This document shows, one piece after another, positions 26,620 to 39,182 of a stretch of 64,000 bases of DNA. The DNA comes from Delphinus delphis (lineage: Eukaryota; Chordata; Mammalia; Artiodactyla; Delphinidae). The notes below the pieces were generated by a model. That model was not told where the DNA came from, did not search any database, and was given only the letters and a program-made list of their open reading frames with translations. The stretch is from contig NC_082694.2 in assembly GCF_949987515.2 (NCBI RefSeq), positions 68,632,080 to 68,696,079 of the forward strand. Direction: 5' to 3'. The position numbers and the translations under genes were made by a program. Each line of letters begins with the position of its first letter. The first letter of the stretch is position 1.

Positions 26620-26964
26620 CTTTTTTTTTTTTTTTTTTTAATTTTTATTTATTTTTTTTTGGCTGTGTCAGGTCTTCATTGCTGTGTGCAGGCTTTCTCT
26701 AGTCGTGGCGAGTGGGGGCTAATAATCTTCATTGCGGTGCACGGGCTTCTCATTGCAGTGGCTTCTCTTGTTGTGGCGCACAGGCGCCAGGCGCGTGGGC
26801 TTCAGTAGTTGCGCCTCACGGGTTCTAGAGCGCAGGCTCAGTAGTTGTGGTGCATGGGCTTAGTTGCTCCGTGGCATGTGGGATCTTCCCGGACCAGGGA
26901 TCAAACCTGTGTCCCCTGCACTGGCAGGCAGATTCTTATCCACTGCGCCCCCAGGGAAGCCCAA
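26620..26964 (-). mobile_element. CHR-type SINE, long subfamily
   Basis: Reverse-oriented with a T-rich start and the 'ccagggaagccc' head at the right. The duplication 'gcctaagcatcttt' lies at 26605-26618 and 26965-26978. Confidence 0.9.
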
Positions 26965-27284
26965 GCCTAAGCATCTTTAAATCACCTTTAAATCTCTAGA
27001 ATCCAGCAGCACTGGTGTCCAGAACGTGGCTACTCCACCGACTATGTATGGAGATAAAGGTTTGCTGAATGAAAGGTTTGCATAAGACTTGATTCCCGGT
27101 CCAGTGCTCTTTTCCTGACAAAAACTGATGATTTAACTGGAATTGGGAAGGCGCTCTCATCCTCACCTCTGAGAAAGCTGAAAGTGTGACTATTTGTGGA
27201 AGGTCCTCCCTTTGAAGAGTTGTGCATGCAACTCAGAATTTAAACTTAAAGTCATTACCTAAAATTACTCTGTTTTCACAAGAA

Positions 27285-27545
27285 ATAATAATAACAACAA
27301 CAGCTAACATTTGTTGGGCATTTACTATGTGGCGAGCACTGTTCTAAGTTCTTTAATTAGATTAGACTATTTAAGCCCACGGCAACCTTCAGAAATAGAT
27401 GCTATTATTATCTCCATTTTACAGATGAGGAAACTGAGGCATACAGAAGACATGCAACTTGCTAGTAAGTGACAGAGCTGGGATCCAAGCCCAGGATGTC
27501 CAGCTCCAGGGCCCATTTTCTTAACCACCAAACTAAATCATCTCT
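27285..27545 (+). repeat. MIR SINE
   Basis: A long, well-preserved MIR: 'acatttgttgggcatttact' start, core 'ccattttacagatgaggaaa', then 'agtaagtgacagagctggga' and a 3' end in 'ttaaccacc'. Confidence 0.88.
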
Positions 27546-28815
27546 CAATAATTAAAGGGGAAACCATCAGACTTACTGGAAAATGTGAATTATAACTCTT
27601 TTCAACAAATGTGTTTTTATTAAGTACTTACAATACTGGAAAGTAAAAGCTGACAATAAGTTGCCAAAAAGTGTTCAACCACATGTGCTTTAATGAAAAG
27701 AAAATGATTTCTCAGTAATAAGAACTGTATACGTGTAAATCAATGATGCAAAAGAGGGAACAAGGCCCTTATAACTTGATTAAATAGGTGCTACAATGTT
27801 GACCCTCTTGATTTATTCAGCAAACTCTTTAAATAAATAGTGAAACATAAATTTGGATTTGAATCCTCTTTAAATTATTACTTGTTCCTAGTTACTGAGA
27901 TCAAACTCAAATTAGTAGAGTTTCACTCTAAAGAGGAAAAGGTAGGCAATTTCACAACACTTTATATGATTTGAGTGACAACCAAGAATTAATCTTGATT
28001 AACAAAGTTATATGAAGATATTCTACAACATTTAAGACATCAGCATTTTTAAGACAATGCAAAATATATACTTTCTAGTTTAATGCTAAACCTATTATTT
28101 GACATACTTTCTGGAAAAAATAATGACAAACCATTTCTATTCTTCAAGCCACCTAAAAAGAACAAAGTAGATGAGTCTAGGGTTCCTTCCCTGAGTCTAC
28201 GTCAGTTTCCTTTACCCTGACTATTAATTCACCATTTGGCATGTTCTCCTACATAGCTTCCTGTTTTCTTGATAATGACGTTTGTGCTTAACCAACAATA
28301 TTTAACAGCAGCTAAGAAGGAAGTCTTCAGCTTTGGCAACCTAAAATAACAGGTGAGTATAAAGAAAAAACAGGCTCAAAGACCAATAACTGCATTTTAA
28401 GTAACTATTAAGTTATAAATTAGAGTGAATTATTGTTAGTTGATATTCAGCACATTTCCATTTTAAAGAATTAATTTATTTTCTCTGAACTAAATCCAAC
28501 ATCAATAATTCCACTCAGACTAAATCAGTTTCAAAATTATCAGTTTCTAGACTGAAATTCAGCAGTAAGGAAGCTAGAAGACGGAAGTAGGATATCTTAA
28601 CAGCTATCTAAATCATCTATAAAATGGGCATTTTATCTGTGAAGGCATCTGAACCTCTGATTCACAGAATCTTTCACCCTCAGTCTTGGAAGGGAATTAT
28701 GGTACATCTAAGTTGACTATATCAAAACCCACTAGGTCAAGTCTTAGGCCTTTCTACAAGAAGACTCATGAATTAAAATTGGTAAAAGGAGGCAGCAAAA
28801 TCACACTGTTTTAGA
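27546..28815. other. Intronic sequence, nothing recognised
   Basis: About 1.3 kb of AT-rich, apparently single-copy intron. I see no exon. Confidence 0.4.
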
Positions 28816-28816
28816 T

Positions 28817-29038
28817 CAGGGGTCCCCAACCCCCAGGCTGCGGACCAGTACCGGTCTGCAGCCTGTTAGGAACCGGGCCTCACAGCAGGAGGTGAGCAGT
28901 GGGTGAGCGAGAGAAGCTTCATTTGCCTCTCCCCATGGCTTGCATTACCACCTGAACCATCCCCCCTCCCCCGTCCATGGAAAAACTGTCTTCCATGAAA
29001 CTTGTCCCTGGTGCCAAAAAGGTTGGGGACCGCTGTTT
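28817..29038 (+). mobile_element. MER1-type hAT DNA transposon remnant
   Basis: The termini are inverted: 'caggggtccccaaccccc' at the left and 'aggttggggaccgctg' at the right. Between them is the 'ccggtctgcagcctgttagg' and 'cagcaggaggtgagc' text characteristic of MER1. It is non-coding and internally deleted. The base words 'ttttagat' lie on both sides (28809-28816 and about 29037-29044), consistent with an 8-base hAT duplication. Confidence 0.88.
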
Positions 29039-29044
29039 TAGATC

Positions 29045-29674
29045 ATTATCCAGGAGAATGAAACTACCTGCTTGATGACATATGATGTTCCTGATATACC
29101 AAATACATCCTCTACATCTCTAAAGCCTAAAATCTATTTCTGGGCCCTACTAGAAAGTGATAGATTTAATTCTTAGCATAGGAATCCAAAATGCCATTAC
29201 CAGAATAAGTGAGTCAGCCCAGAATGTTTTAAAAATTATAAAATTAAAATATTCAAAAATATGTGTTTGCCAGTTCATGTGGCATCAACTGTTATTCTCA
29301 GTTTCCATGCTATATCTCCATTTATAAATGAGAGATTTCAACTCTACTTTAGAGTAGGGAGTATTTTTAAATCTTAGTAGGTGTTCCTATAGCAAAAATG
29401 TGGTTTAAATTGCAATATGATTTCAGTAGGAATGATGGGCTCAAATACTATTTTTAGCAGTTAACTAGGAGGGGGGGAATCCTTTAACTTTCTGAGATAG
29501 ATGCTTAGCTCATTACTGTCCAACCTTTCTTCTTTTCTAATACGTGCGTTTAATTCACTCTGCTAACAGAATAAAAAAGAAAATTAAGAGGATTATCTCA
29601 ATAAGTGCAAGATAAGTGTTTGATAAAATTAAATATCCATTTATGATTTTTAAAACTCTTTGAAAACAAGGACC
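29045..29674. other. Intronic sequence, nothing recognised
   Basis: No exon or nameable repeat is seen. Confidence 0.35.
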
Positions 29675-29689
29675 AAAAAAAGAAACTTC

Positions 29690-30040
29690 TGGGGCTTCCC
29701 TGGTGGCACAGTGGTTAAGAATACACCTGCCAATGCAGGGGACACAGGTTCGAGCCCTGGTCCGGGAAGATCCCACATGCTGCGGAGCAACTAAGCCCGT
29801 GCGCCACAACTATTGAGCCTGCACTCTAGAACCTAAGAGCCACAACTACTGAGCCTGTGTGCCACAACTACTGAAGCCTGCGTGCCTAGAGCCCATGCTC
29901 CGCAGCAAGAGAAGCCACTGCAATGAGGAGCCTGTGCACCGCAATGAAGAGTAGCTCCTGCTCGCCGCAACTAAAGAAAGCCCACGTGCAGCAATGAAGA
30001 TCCAATGCAGACAAAAATAAATAAAATAAATAATTTTTTT
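29690..30040 (+). mobile_element. CHR-type SINE, long subfamily
   Basis: Full-length. The duplication 'aaaaaaagaaacttc' flanks it at 29675-29689 and about 30041-30055. L1 sequence follows on the right. Confidence 0.9.
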
Positions 30041-30830
30041 AAAAAAAGAAACTTCCTTAATATGATAAAGGCCATCTACCAAAAACCTACAGCAACATCA
30101 TACTTAGTAACAAAATGTTAAAATTTTCCCTTTGAGATAGAGAATCAGACAAGGATATCCTTTCTTACTACTTTTACTTAACACTGTACTGGAGGTCCTG
30201 GCTAGTACACAGTATGTAGCATGGGGAAATAAGGGTATAAATATTGCAAAGGAAGAAATAAAACTATATTTATTTGCAGATAATATGACTGCATGTAGAA
30301 AGCTTTTAAAATCTTCATCTGCATCATTGGAAATAATATGTGAGTTTAGCAAAGTTGCTAGACGAAGAACATACAACAAAAATCAACTGTATATGTACAT
30401 CTATATACCATCAACAATCAGTTAAAAAATAAAAACTTTTAGAAAGATGCCATCGAAAATAACATCAAACAATCAAATACATAGAAACAAATGTCACAAA
30501 AGATGCACAAGAACACTATTTAGAAAGCTATTATTAAGAAGAAAATAAAAAATGAACATAGATATCGTGTTAACAGATTAAAAGAAACATAATGACAAGA
30601 TGATAGTTCTCCTTAGGTTGATCTGAAACCTGAAAGGCAGATTCTAAATGGAATGTTAAGAACCAAGAATAGACCAGATTCTCTTGAAGAAGAAAACTTG
30701 AGAGAATTATTTACAATAACCAAAAGGTGGAAGCAACCCAAGTATCCACCGACTGAGGAATGGGTAAACAAAATGTAGTATATACATATAATGGAATGTT
30801 ATTCAGCAGCCTTAAAAAGAAAGGAAATTT

Positions 30831-31108
30831 GGGGACTTCCCTGGTGGTCCAGTGGTTAAGAATCTGCCTTCCAATGCAGAGGGTTTCGAACCCTGGTCAG
30901 GGAACTAAGATCCCACATGCCACGGGGCAACTGAGCCCTCGTGCCACAACTAGAGAGTCTGCGTGCCACAACTACTGAGCCCACACACTCTGAATCCCAC
31001 GCACCACAACTAGAGAGAAGCCTGTGCGCCACAACAAAGACCCTGCCCACCGCAACGAAAGATCCTGCGTGCCACAACTAAGACCCGATGCAGCCAAAAT
31101 CAATCAAT
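30831..31108 (+). mobile_element. CHR-like SINE, older variant
   Basis: Head 'ggggacttccctggtggtcc', B-box region 'ggtttcgaaccctgg', and a body of repeated 'gccacaac' units. The duplication 'aaagaaaggaaattt' / 'aaaggaaggaaattt' flanks it. Confidence 0.87.
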
Positions 31109-32114
31109 AAAAAGGAAGGAAATTTTGACATATGCTACAACATGGATAAACCGTGAAGATATTATACTAAGTGAAATACGCCAGTCACAAAAGGACAAAT
31201 ACTGTATGATAACATTTATATGAGGTACCTAGAGTAGTCAAATTCAAAAAGACAGAAAACAGAATGATGGTTGCCAGGGGCTGAGGGGAAAGGAGAAATA
31301 GTGTTTACTGGGTACAGAGTTTCAGGTTTGCAAGATGAAAAAGTTCTAGAGATGGATGGTGATGATGACTGCACAACAATCTGAATATACTTAATGCCAC
31401 TGAACTGTAAACTTAAAAATGGATAAAATAGTCAATTTTATGTTATATTTTACCACAATAAGGAAAAAACGCAGTAGGAGAACTTACTCTATTGGATATC
31501 AAAAATTACTATAAATCATTAAAATAATGACATTGGTACAAAGACAGACAAATAGAACAGTGGAACAGAATACAGAGTCCAGAGAAAGATCCTCACATAT
31601 CTGGACAGTTGATTTATGACAAAGGCATCTTTACACAGAAGTAAGGAAAGGAAATTGTTTTCGATAAATGGTGCTGGGTCAACTGGGTATACTTACAGTG
31701 AAAAATATGAAACCTGATCCCTATCCTTGTAATATTCCACAAAAATCAAGTCTAAGTGGATTGAAGCTCTGAATGTAAACAGTGAAGAAAAATATTTTTA
31801 GAAGATAACTTGGGATGGAGAGAGATAATGTAAGAATATCTTCAAGAACTTGGGGTGAACAAAAATTCCCCAAAAGCACTAACTATAAGGGAAAAGATGG
31901 GTAAACAGGATCACCTTAATATTAGATCTCCTGTTCATCAAAAAACACCATTAAGGGAGTGAAAGACAAGCCACAGAGTGAGAGATGATATCTGCAACAT
32001 ATAAAATTGATTAAGGGCTCATATCCTGACCATATAAAGAACTCCTGTAGTGTTAATAAGAAAAAGATAACTAAGTTAGCAGACCCAAAGGAGCACTTCA
32101 TAAAAGGAGATCCA

Positions 32115-32323
32115 GGGGTTTCCCTGGTGGTGCAGTGGTTGAGAGTCCGTCTGCCAATGCAGGGGACACGGGTTCGTGCCCCGGTCTCGGAAGATGCCAC
32201 ATGCCGCGGATCGACTGGGCCCGTGAGCCATGGCCGCTGAGCCTGCGCATCTGGAGCCTGTGCTCCGCAACGGGAGAGGCCACAACAGTGAGAGGCCCGC
32301 GTACCGCAAAAAAAAAAAAAAAA
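32115..32323 (+). mobile_element. CHR-type SINE, short subfamily (left arm of inverted pair)
   Basis: Full-length with a 20-base A tail. The perfect duplication 'aaaaggagatcca' lies at 32102-32114 and 32324-32336. Confidence 0.93.
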
Positions 32324-32438
32324 AAAAGGAGATCCAAATGGTCAATAAACTTATGAAAAAGTGCTTATGCAAGTTCACATTTTCCTTTCACATAATACTA
32401 ACTCATTTTGAAACAGCTGTTTTCATGATCTTCATCTC

Positions 32439-32645
32439 TTTTTTTTGGGGGGGGGTGGTACGCGGGCCTCTCACTGCTGTGGTCTCTCCCGTGGCCGAGC
32501 ACAGGCTCCAGACGCGCAGGCTCAGCGGCCATGGCTCACGGGCCCAGCCGCTCCGCGGCACGTGGGATCTTCCCGGACCAGGGCACGAACCCGTGTCCCC
32601 TGAATCGGCAGGCAGACTCTCAACCACTGCACCACCAGGGAAGCC
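32439..32645 (-). mobile_element. CHR-type SINE, short subfamily (right arm of inverted pair)
   Basis: Reverse-oriented; the tail is represented by T8 then a G9 run, and the head 'accaccagggaagccc' is at the right. A 'ttca(t/c)ctcttt' type duplication flanks it. It faces the SINE at 32115-32323 across about 115 bases. Confidence 0.9.
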
Positions 32646-32879
32646 CTTCACCTCTTCTTTAATTGAATTTTTCTTAACTCTTATGGAAACATTTCCAAAA
32701 ATATGTGATTGGGGATACACATTTCCTTACTCCAAATCAATTTATAAGTATTTGTTGAACATTATTACTAAAATAACTATATAAAGTGTTACACCTAACA
32801 GGTCAATGGTCCATGGTCTGTCTTCAAGTGAGTATGTAAGACAACGCACTAGGTGCAGGAAGAAAAACTTAGGGGAAAA

Positions 32880-32989
32880 GAGTGTGTGTGTGTGTGTGTG
32901 TGTGAGTGTGTATGCATATATATGTATATGTATGTGTGTGTATATATATATATGCAATATATGTATATGTACATGTGTATACATATATG
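32880..32989. repeat. (TG)n / (TATG)n compound microsatellite
   Basis: Twelve or so TG units, then TATA/TGTA-rich alternating purine-pyrimidine sequence. Confidence 0.93.
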
Positions 32990-33182
32990 GACAGAGAGAG
33001 AGAAATTAATCCTTACCAATATGTAGTATACAGATTGACCCTGGCACTCTCTTTCAGTTCCCATGTAGTTGTTCATGAGCCCTGAGTTTAAAAAGATTAC
33101 TTTTTCAGGTATGACAAGTGAAAATGCCATATTAAAATTACGTAAATTATGTTTACAGTAGTGCTTATTTCATTTTATATCA

Positions 33183-33410
33183 TTTTTTAAATTTTTATTT
33201 TATATTGGAGTATAGTTGATTAACAATGTGCTAGTTTCAGGTGTACAGCAAAGTGATTCAGTTATACATATACATATATCTTTTTTCAGATTCTTTCCCA
33301 TATAGGTTATTACAGAATACTGAGTAGAGTTGCCTGTGCTATACAGTAGGTCCTTGTCGATTACCTACTTTATATACAGTAATAGTGTGTATATCATTCT
33401 TTTTAATATA
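33183..33410 (-). mobile_element. L1 3' UTR fragment
   Basis: Starts 'ttttatattggagtatagtt' and continues with 'acagcaaagtgattcagtta', the reverse complement of a cetartiodactyl L1 3' UTR. Matching pieces occur at 34785-35005 and 41306-41433 on the plus strand. Confidence 0.8.
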
Positions 33411-34105
33411 TGTCATATATGTTTTATAATATACAAGTATGTTTAATAATTAAATAAATATGCATGTATTAGGGGTTCATAAATTATTTGAGGTACATAA
33501 TCAAAAAAGATAACTGCTATAAGAGTTACAGAAAGGAGTCTCTATTCTCAAGAACCTTGAACTGTAATCAGAAGACAAAAATCAAACCTGTGAAAGTCAA
33601 ACAAGGCACAATTTAAATAACAATTCAAGACAACAATAGATACAAGTCACAAAGCAATTAACATGATTAATTGCCAAATTAGTGGTTAAAGAAAATAAGC
33701 ACAATAGGAGTTGAGACAGCAGAGAAACCACTTTCAGCAGGTAGTCAAGGAAGGTTCACTGGAACCCGGGCTCTAAGAATTAATTGGATCTGATCAAGAG
33801 AGAGGAAGGAAAAATAAGTACCTTCAAGTGTCCTTAAATAGGGCAAAACCAAGGAGACAGATGCTCTGCTAAAACAAAAGCTCTATAATAAACTAGAGTA
33901 CATTAAACCTTAGATCCCTTAATGCTCAGCAGCCTACCTGGTGGCACACAGGAGGCACCTGAAAACTACTGCATATATAGTACAGGTGAGCAAGTGGAGC
34001 CGGAGAGTACAAGTGTACCCCAAGGTCATATCAAAGTTGAAACAAATTACATAAATGTCCTGGACGGATTCCTATTCCAACTGTGGGAACGCTGGTGATT
34101 CTTAC
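33411..34105. other. Intronic sequence, nothing recognised
   Basis: No exon or nameable repeat is seen. Confidence 0.35.
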
Positions 34106-34122
34106 ATTAAAAAATATTATAG

Positions 34123-34321
34123 GGCTTCCCTGGTGGTGCAGTGGTTGAGAGTCTGCCTGCCGATGCAGGGGACACGGGTTCATGCCCCGGTCCGGGAAGA
34201 TCCCACATGCCGTGGAGCGGCTGGGCCCGTGAGCCATGGCCGCTGAGCCTGTGCGTACGGAGCCTGTGCTCCACAACGGGAGAGGCCACAACAGTGAGAG
34301 GCCCGCATATCACAAAAAAAA
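34123..34321 (+). mobile_element. CHR-type SINE, short subfamily
   Basis: Full-length, with an 'aaaa(t)attatag' duplication on both sides. Confidence 0.92.
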
Positions 34322-34784
34322 AAAAAAAAAAATTATAGAAATCACCAGGGACAAGGCCAACTTACATACTATTTTTTACAATTAATGTACAACATAATTT
34401 TAGAAAAAGCAATTTTTATATAAAACACTTAATTTGTTCAATAAAAATATTCCTGTAACAGTTTTAGGCCACCATTTTCATTCCTTGACCCCAAACATGA
34501 CCTAAATGGATGTATTCCCTATTCTCTGAACTCTGCTTTATATTTTATACCATTTATAACCTATATGCTAAATCCCAATCTCAATTCCTGCTCCTTACAG
34601 GAAAGGACTGGAGAGTATTTGTCTTGGCATGCTCCGGTGGCTCACGTTCTCAAAGGAATGAACTAGCAGAGCTTTCATCCTTCTCTTACTGATTTTCATG
34701 ATATTAGTTTTATTTGTTTGTATCTCCACAGTGCCTCACACTTACTAGGTGCTCAGTATATTACTTCTTATAAAAAATAAATTT

Positions 34785-35008
34785 GAACACTGCTATATTT
34801 AAAATAGATAACCAACAAGAACCTACTGTATAGCACAGGGAACTCTGCTCAATATTCTGTAATAACCCAAATGGGAAAAGAATTTGAAAAAGAATACATA
34901 CCTGTATATGTATAACTGAATCACTTTGCTGTACAACTGAAACTAACACAACATTGTTAATCAACCATACTCCAGTATAAAATAAAAATTTAAATAAATA
35001 AATAAATT
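34785..35008 (+). mobile_element. L1 3' UTR fragment
   Basis: Ends 'atactccagtataaaataaa' plus a TAAA-rich tail, and contains 'gaatcactttgctgtacaac'. It is the same subfamily as 33183-33410. Confidence 0.82.
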
Positions 35009-35470
35009 TGAGTGAACATGAACAGTGCAAAGGTAGGGTATAGAAAAGAATAAATGGAAAACTGGTAGGGGACAGGGGAGGACAGAGAGAAAAAAAACAA
35101 GAAGAAGTAGAAGAGTGAACTGCAGTGGAAACAGACAACACAGTGAAGGTAAAAATGGAGAAGGGGAGAGAGAATGGGAGAGCGGAGGGAAGAGGGAGAG
35201 TTAATAGATCTGAAGTGTCATTAAAGGATTCCCTTTCCTGCTGGTGAGAGGTGCTTTCCAAAGATGAAAGAAAAGTTTTTTAAATTCTCAAATTCTTCTC
35301 TTTAAGTGATTATGAAAAAACTTAGCATCTGTTATATGAGCATATCTGGAACTACAAGATAATGGGACAAATGTGCCATCCACGGATTTCAGGCATAGGT
35401 GGTTTCAGAGGATTTTTTTCTTAGATTGCCATTTGAGATACAATTGTTATACACTATGAATTTTAAAGCC
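35009..35470. other. Purine-rich intronic sequence
   Basis: 35030-35210 is strongly purine-rich (GAGA/GGGA). The opposite strand therefore reads as a Ser/Leu/Phe-rich open frame, which I do not take as coding. Confidence 0.4.
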
Positions 35471-35479
35471 TCGTGCAGG

Positions 35480-35640
35480 TTAAATAATCGGTCTCTTCCT
35501 TGGTTTCCTCATCTGTAAAATGGGGATGATAGTCACACTCCATGGAGCTGTCATGAGGATCCACTGACTTGATATATATAAAGTGCTTAGAACAGGGCCT
35601 GGTACAGAGTACGTAATTACTGTTAGGAGTATTCAAAAGC
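35480..35640 (+). repeat. MIR SINE remnant
   Basis: Shows 'cctcatctgtaaaatgggga' and the 'aagtgcttagaacagggcct' block typical of MIR. Confidence 0.75.
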
Positions 35641-36801
35641 ACAAATTGCAAAACCAGAAATATGGAGAAGGAAAGTCTATCTCAAACACTGTATTCATTA
35701 AAGCCTTAATTTTGCTTGGGTAATAATTTTCAGAATTTAAAGCAAACAAGCAAAAAAAAAATCTTCAATTGACCCCCTCACCTCACTACTATGCCTTCTT
35801 TATTCCACAGACAAAAATTATCAGAGGGGGTCCCATCGTGCAGAAATTGAATCAGAGCAGTAAAATGATTTTCCCAGGTCCCAAGTCGAATCTAATGGAG
35901 CCCAGGATGCCCCTCATGTTGCACAGCAGGACCCACAGGGGAAGAAAGAGAAGAATATCAGCTGGAGGATGTAAGTGGTGGCAGAGCCGGAAGAGAACAG
36001 GAGCCATCAGAGAAAAGCAAGGAGGGGAAGCCTCTAGTCTAGACCAGAGGCTTTCACACCTTTCTGATACACAGTAAGAAACTTATATATCACCACTTTG
36101 TACCACCACTCACTACACACACATGCGCTGAGTATATATGTACATATATGGGTACGTGTGTATACACAAGTGTCTATGTGTCTATATATACAAATTGAAA
36201 CATTTTTCTGTAATACTTAGCTCTACTACATGAAATGCACTGATATTTTTTATTCAGTTCTATCCTATTTCATATTTTTTTAATGTGGATCAAGACCCAC
36301 TAAAATGATTTTATAACATACCAATGGGTTACAACCTGCCAATGGTTTGCAACACAAAGCTCTGTCCAATACAACCTCAGAGAATATAATTTCCAGAAAA
36401 ATGAAGATAACAGTACTGTACTCCACACTGGTTAAAACCATCCCTCAAACACGTCATTCAGCTCTAGGTATTACACTTTGAGAAGTAGAGAGACTAACTG
36501 GATCACATTCAGAAAAGCCAACAAGAATGGTAAAAGGACACAAATCACATGGTATAAGCAAAGGCTATGTGTCAGCCTGCAGAAGAGAAAAATACAAAAC
36601 GTGACAGCTATCTTCATTTATGTGAAGTACTGTTGCATCGAGGATTCATTGTTTGTTCCATACTGTGTCAAGATGTAGAAGTGACACAAAAGCACTTTCT
36701 AACAGCACAGCTGCCCAATAAGTGGCCTTGGGACTCATGGAGTTTCCCTGTGACTGGAGATACTCAGGCACAGCCTGGACAGGCGCTTAGCAGGGAAGCT
36801 A
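35641..36801. other. Intronic sequence with an alternating Pu/Py tract
   Basis: 36100-36195 is an irregular TATG/TGTA/CACA tract. No exon is supported; the 102-codon plus-strand frame at 35769-36077 has no known motif. Confidence 0.35.
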
Positions 36802-36865
36802 AGAAGGGGCTAATATATCACATGGTGGTTGTTAGAAGGGGCTAATATATCACATGGTGGTTGTT
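36802..36865. repeat. Perfect 32-base tandem duplication
   Basis: A 32-base unit starting 'agaaggggctaatatatcac' is present twice without mismatch, at 36802-36833 and 36834-36865. Zero divergence implies a recent event. Confidence 0.95.
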
Positions 36866-37224
36866 AGGGTTTAATGTCTTCCAATCCTGAAATTCTGTTA
36901 ACTCTAGACTAGATTAAGACAGTATTATACTATAACACGACTTAAAAAGCCAACACCAGTTCTTTATTAAGTTTTTATAAAAAAATGAATTCTACCATGA
37001 ACTACATTAAACAACCTGAAATGGCAAATGTTGACATTTTAACAAAAAACAATATAATAAAAATTGACTTAATGTGCCCAGCCCAGTCAAAAAAAATCAT
37101 CAGTTTCGACAGAAAAAGTGAAATGCCACCCAAGTCACTGGCATAGTGTTAAGATGTTTATCAACTTAGGAAATATAAATCCATATATAGCTTTAACAAG
37201 CAAATAGCAAAAAAATGTTTGATC

Positions 37225-37347
37225 TTTTTTTTTTTGGTGGGGGTGGGGTCCCGTGCCGCACAGCATACAGGATCTTAGTTCCCCCACCAGGGCTCAAACC
37301 CGCACCCCCTGCAGTGGAAGCGTAGAGTCCTAACCACTGGGCAGCCT
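37225..37347 (-). mobile_element. CHR-like SINE, short older form
   Basis: T run, G-rich patch, then 'gatcttagttcccccaccag' and a tRNA-like head. The duplication 'aaaatgtttgatc' lies at about 37212-37224 and 37348-37360. Confidence 0.82.
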
Positions 37348-37732
37348 AAAATGTTTGATCTTTAAAATGCGCAGGAATAAAGGAAGAAGGTTTCCCCAAA
37401 AAAGACTATATTGTAAACATTCTCTCCTTACTCAAAAGTCATGCTTCTTTGGTCTATATGTAGAATACACAAACAAAGTAATCATGCTTTGTCTGAATTT
37501 TTACTAAACCAACTAACTGAAAGTTTTGAGAGAAGTCTTCATTCTTATAACCTTCTACCACATTTGTTCTACTGTATTTGTTTCAAACGAAAAAGAAACC
37601 AGTATCTCAGATTATGCAATGTGTAGCTAGGAATTACTTATCACTAATGTACTACACTGTCTCACCCCTCAGATAGAATTCTCAAAAAGGCCAACTCCGG
37701 GACTGTCAGAATGTAGAAATCCTCTGAATAGT

Positions 37733-38015
37733 GACACTCAAAATGGGGCCCATGGACCAGTACTAGACTATAAACTATTACTAATCCATGATGAGACAAG
37801 CACAGATACTGAGTAAGAATTTAGAAACTTTTAGAGCAATTTATAAGAGTAATTTTAATTTTGATGAATCTAATATAAAGAAGAATCTAATATAAATATT
37901 TCATTTTTCTAGTAATTCTTTCTTATTATATTTTAGAAAAGTATCAGTTGGTGACAGACTGGACTTTTTTTAAAACTCTAGTCCTTCACCAAAGACAGTT
38001 TGAGAAACATTTATC
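37733..38015 (+). mobile_element. Possible hAT DNA transposon remnant
   Basis: The ends 'cactcaaaatggggcccat' and 'acagtttgagaaacat' look like diverged inverted termini of a Charlie/MER-type element. The interior is non-coding. Confidence 0.35.
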
Positions 38016-38584
38016 TAAATATCCTTTAAATGCTGAAGGTCCTTGACCATAAAGATAAACTGCTTTACTTTGATGTCCCCCAATCTCTCTATTCCCTTTG
38101 GTTTTCCCACTACAGTAACAAACACTATTTACTCCTTGCCAAGTGTTCTTTTGATATCCCTGCTAGGTTGACAATAATATCAATATAGCTCACTGCTTAA
38201 AATTTATTTGCATCCAGATGTAGCGCCAACATGTTCTTGGATTCATTCCTTTTAAGAAGATATTAACTAATTTGATGATCCAGTTTGGAGGGGTCACCCA
38301 ATCTTATAATATGACTGCTGGCATCATCTGTGGCAGTAAGTCATAATTTTTTAGAAAGTCTAAAGATAGTACAGCTCAGTTCTAAATCCTAGGCCTCCAC
38401 ACCTAAAGTAGTGGCCTGCTGCGTCCTGAACTCATGATTAAAGACCTGATACCTCTGCAATTCTGCCAATCTACCTGGACTCTCAATTCTCCATTTGAAC
38501 TATTTGGTCCCCAGAATCCCTTCTGATTACACATTCTTTTGTTTCTTACACAAATATGTACAAAGATGTATATAATAAATATAT
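38016..38584. other. Intronic sequence, nothing recognised
   Basis: No exon or nameable repeat is seen. Confidence 0.35.
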
Positions 38585-39180
38585 AGTAGTCCCCCCTTAA
38601 ATGCAGTTTTCCTTTCCAAGATTTCAGTTACCAACGGTCGAAGTCTGAAAATATTACATGGGAAATTCCAGAAATAAACAGCTCATAAGATTTAAGTTTC
38701 ATGCCCTTTCTGAGATCTCGGGCTGTCCCATCAGGAATCCCCAGCCATGTCACAGTCTGTTCCTGACATCCAACTGCTGACATCATCAGGGCTCAGTGAT
38801 CCAGGATCACCTGAAGCAGATGGTCCTCCTCCTGACCAACCGTCAGGTCATTAGTAGCCTAACACTAAGTCACAATTCCTGTACCATTTACCTCACTTCA
38901 CCTAATCATGTAGGCATTTGATCATCTCCCATCACGTTAAGAAGAAAAAGGGTACTTACAGTACAAGATATTTTGAAAGAGAGACCACAGTCACATAACT
39001 TTTTTACCGTATATTGTTATAATTGTTCTCTTTTATTATTGTTGCTGTTAAGCTCTTACTGTGCCTAATTTATAAATTAAACTTTATCATAAGTATATAT
39101 GGAGCTCAGTACTATCTGTGGTTTCAAGCATCACTGGAGGTTCTTGGAACATATCTCCCATGGATAAAGGGGGACTAGTG
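38585..39180 (+). mobile_element. Tigger-type DNA transposon remnant, non-autonomous
   Basis: Inverted termini 'tagtagtccccccttaaa' and 'ataaagggggactagtg' with TA on either side, as expected of Tc1/mariner-Tigger elements. Internal motifs such as 'ccagaaataaacagctcata' and 'ttcttggaacatatctccca' agree. The transposase frame has been deleted. Confidence 0.85.
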
Positions 39181-39182
39181 TA

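Larger units (their letters stand above)
30056..32400 (+). mobile_element. Fragments of at least two old L1 LINEs
   Basis: 30056-30620 is RT-region L1 text. 30650-31465 is an L1 3' end ('caaaaggtggaagcaaccca' through the UTR to 'accacaataagg'). 31466 to about 32400 returns to mid-ORF2 text ('gacaaatagaacagtggaac'). An upstream ORF2 segment lying after a 3' end means at least two elements. All are frame-broken. SINEs are nested at 30831-31108 and 32115-32323. Confidence 0.75.

Noticed and set aside
35030..35261. Ser/Leu/Phe-rich minus-strand open frame (part of 34761-35261)
   Set aside because: It is the complement of a purine-rich low-complexity tract and an L1 3' end, with no splice borders or known motif.
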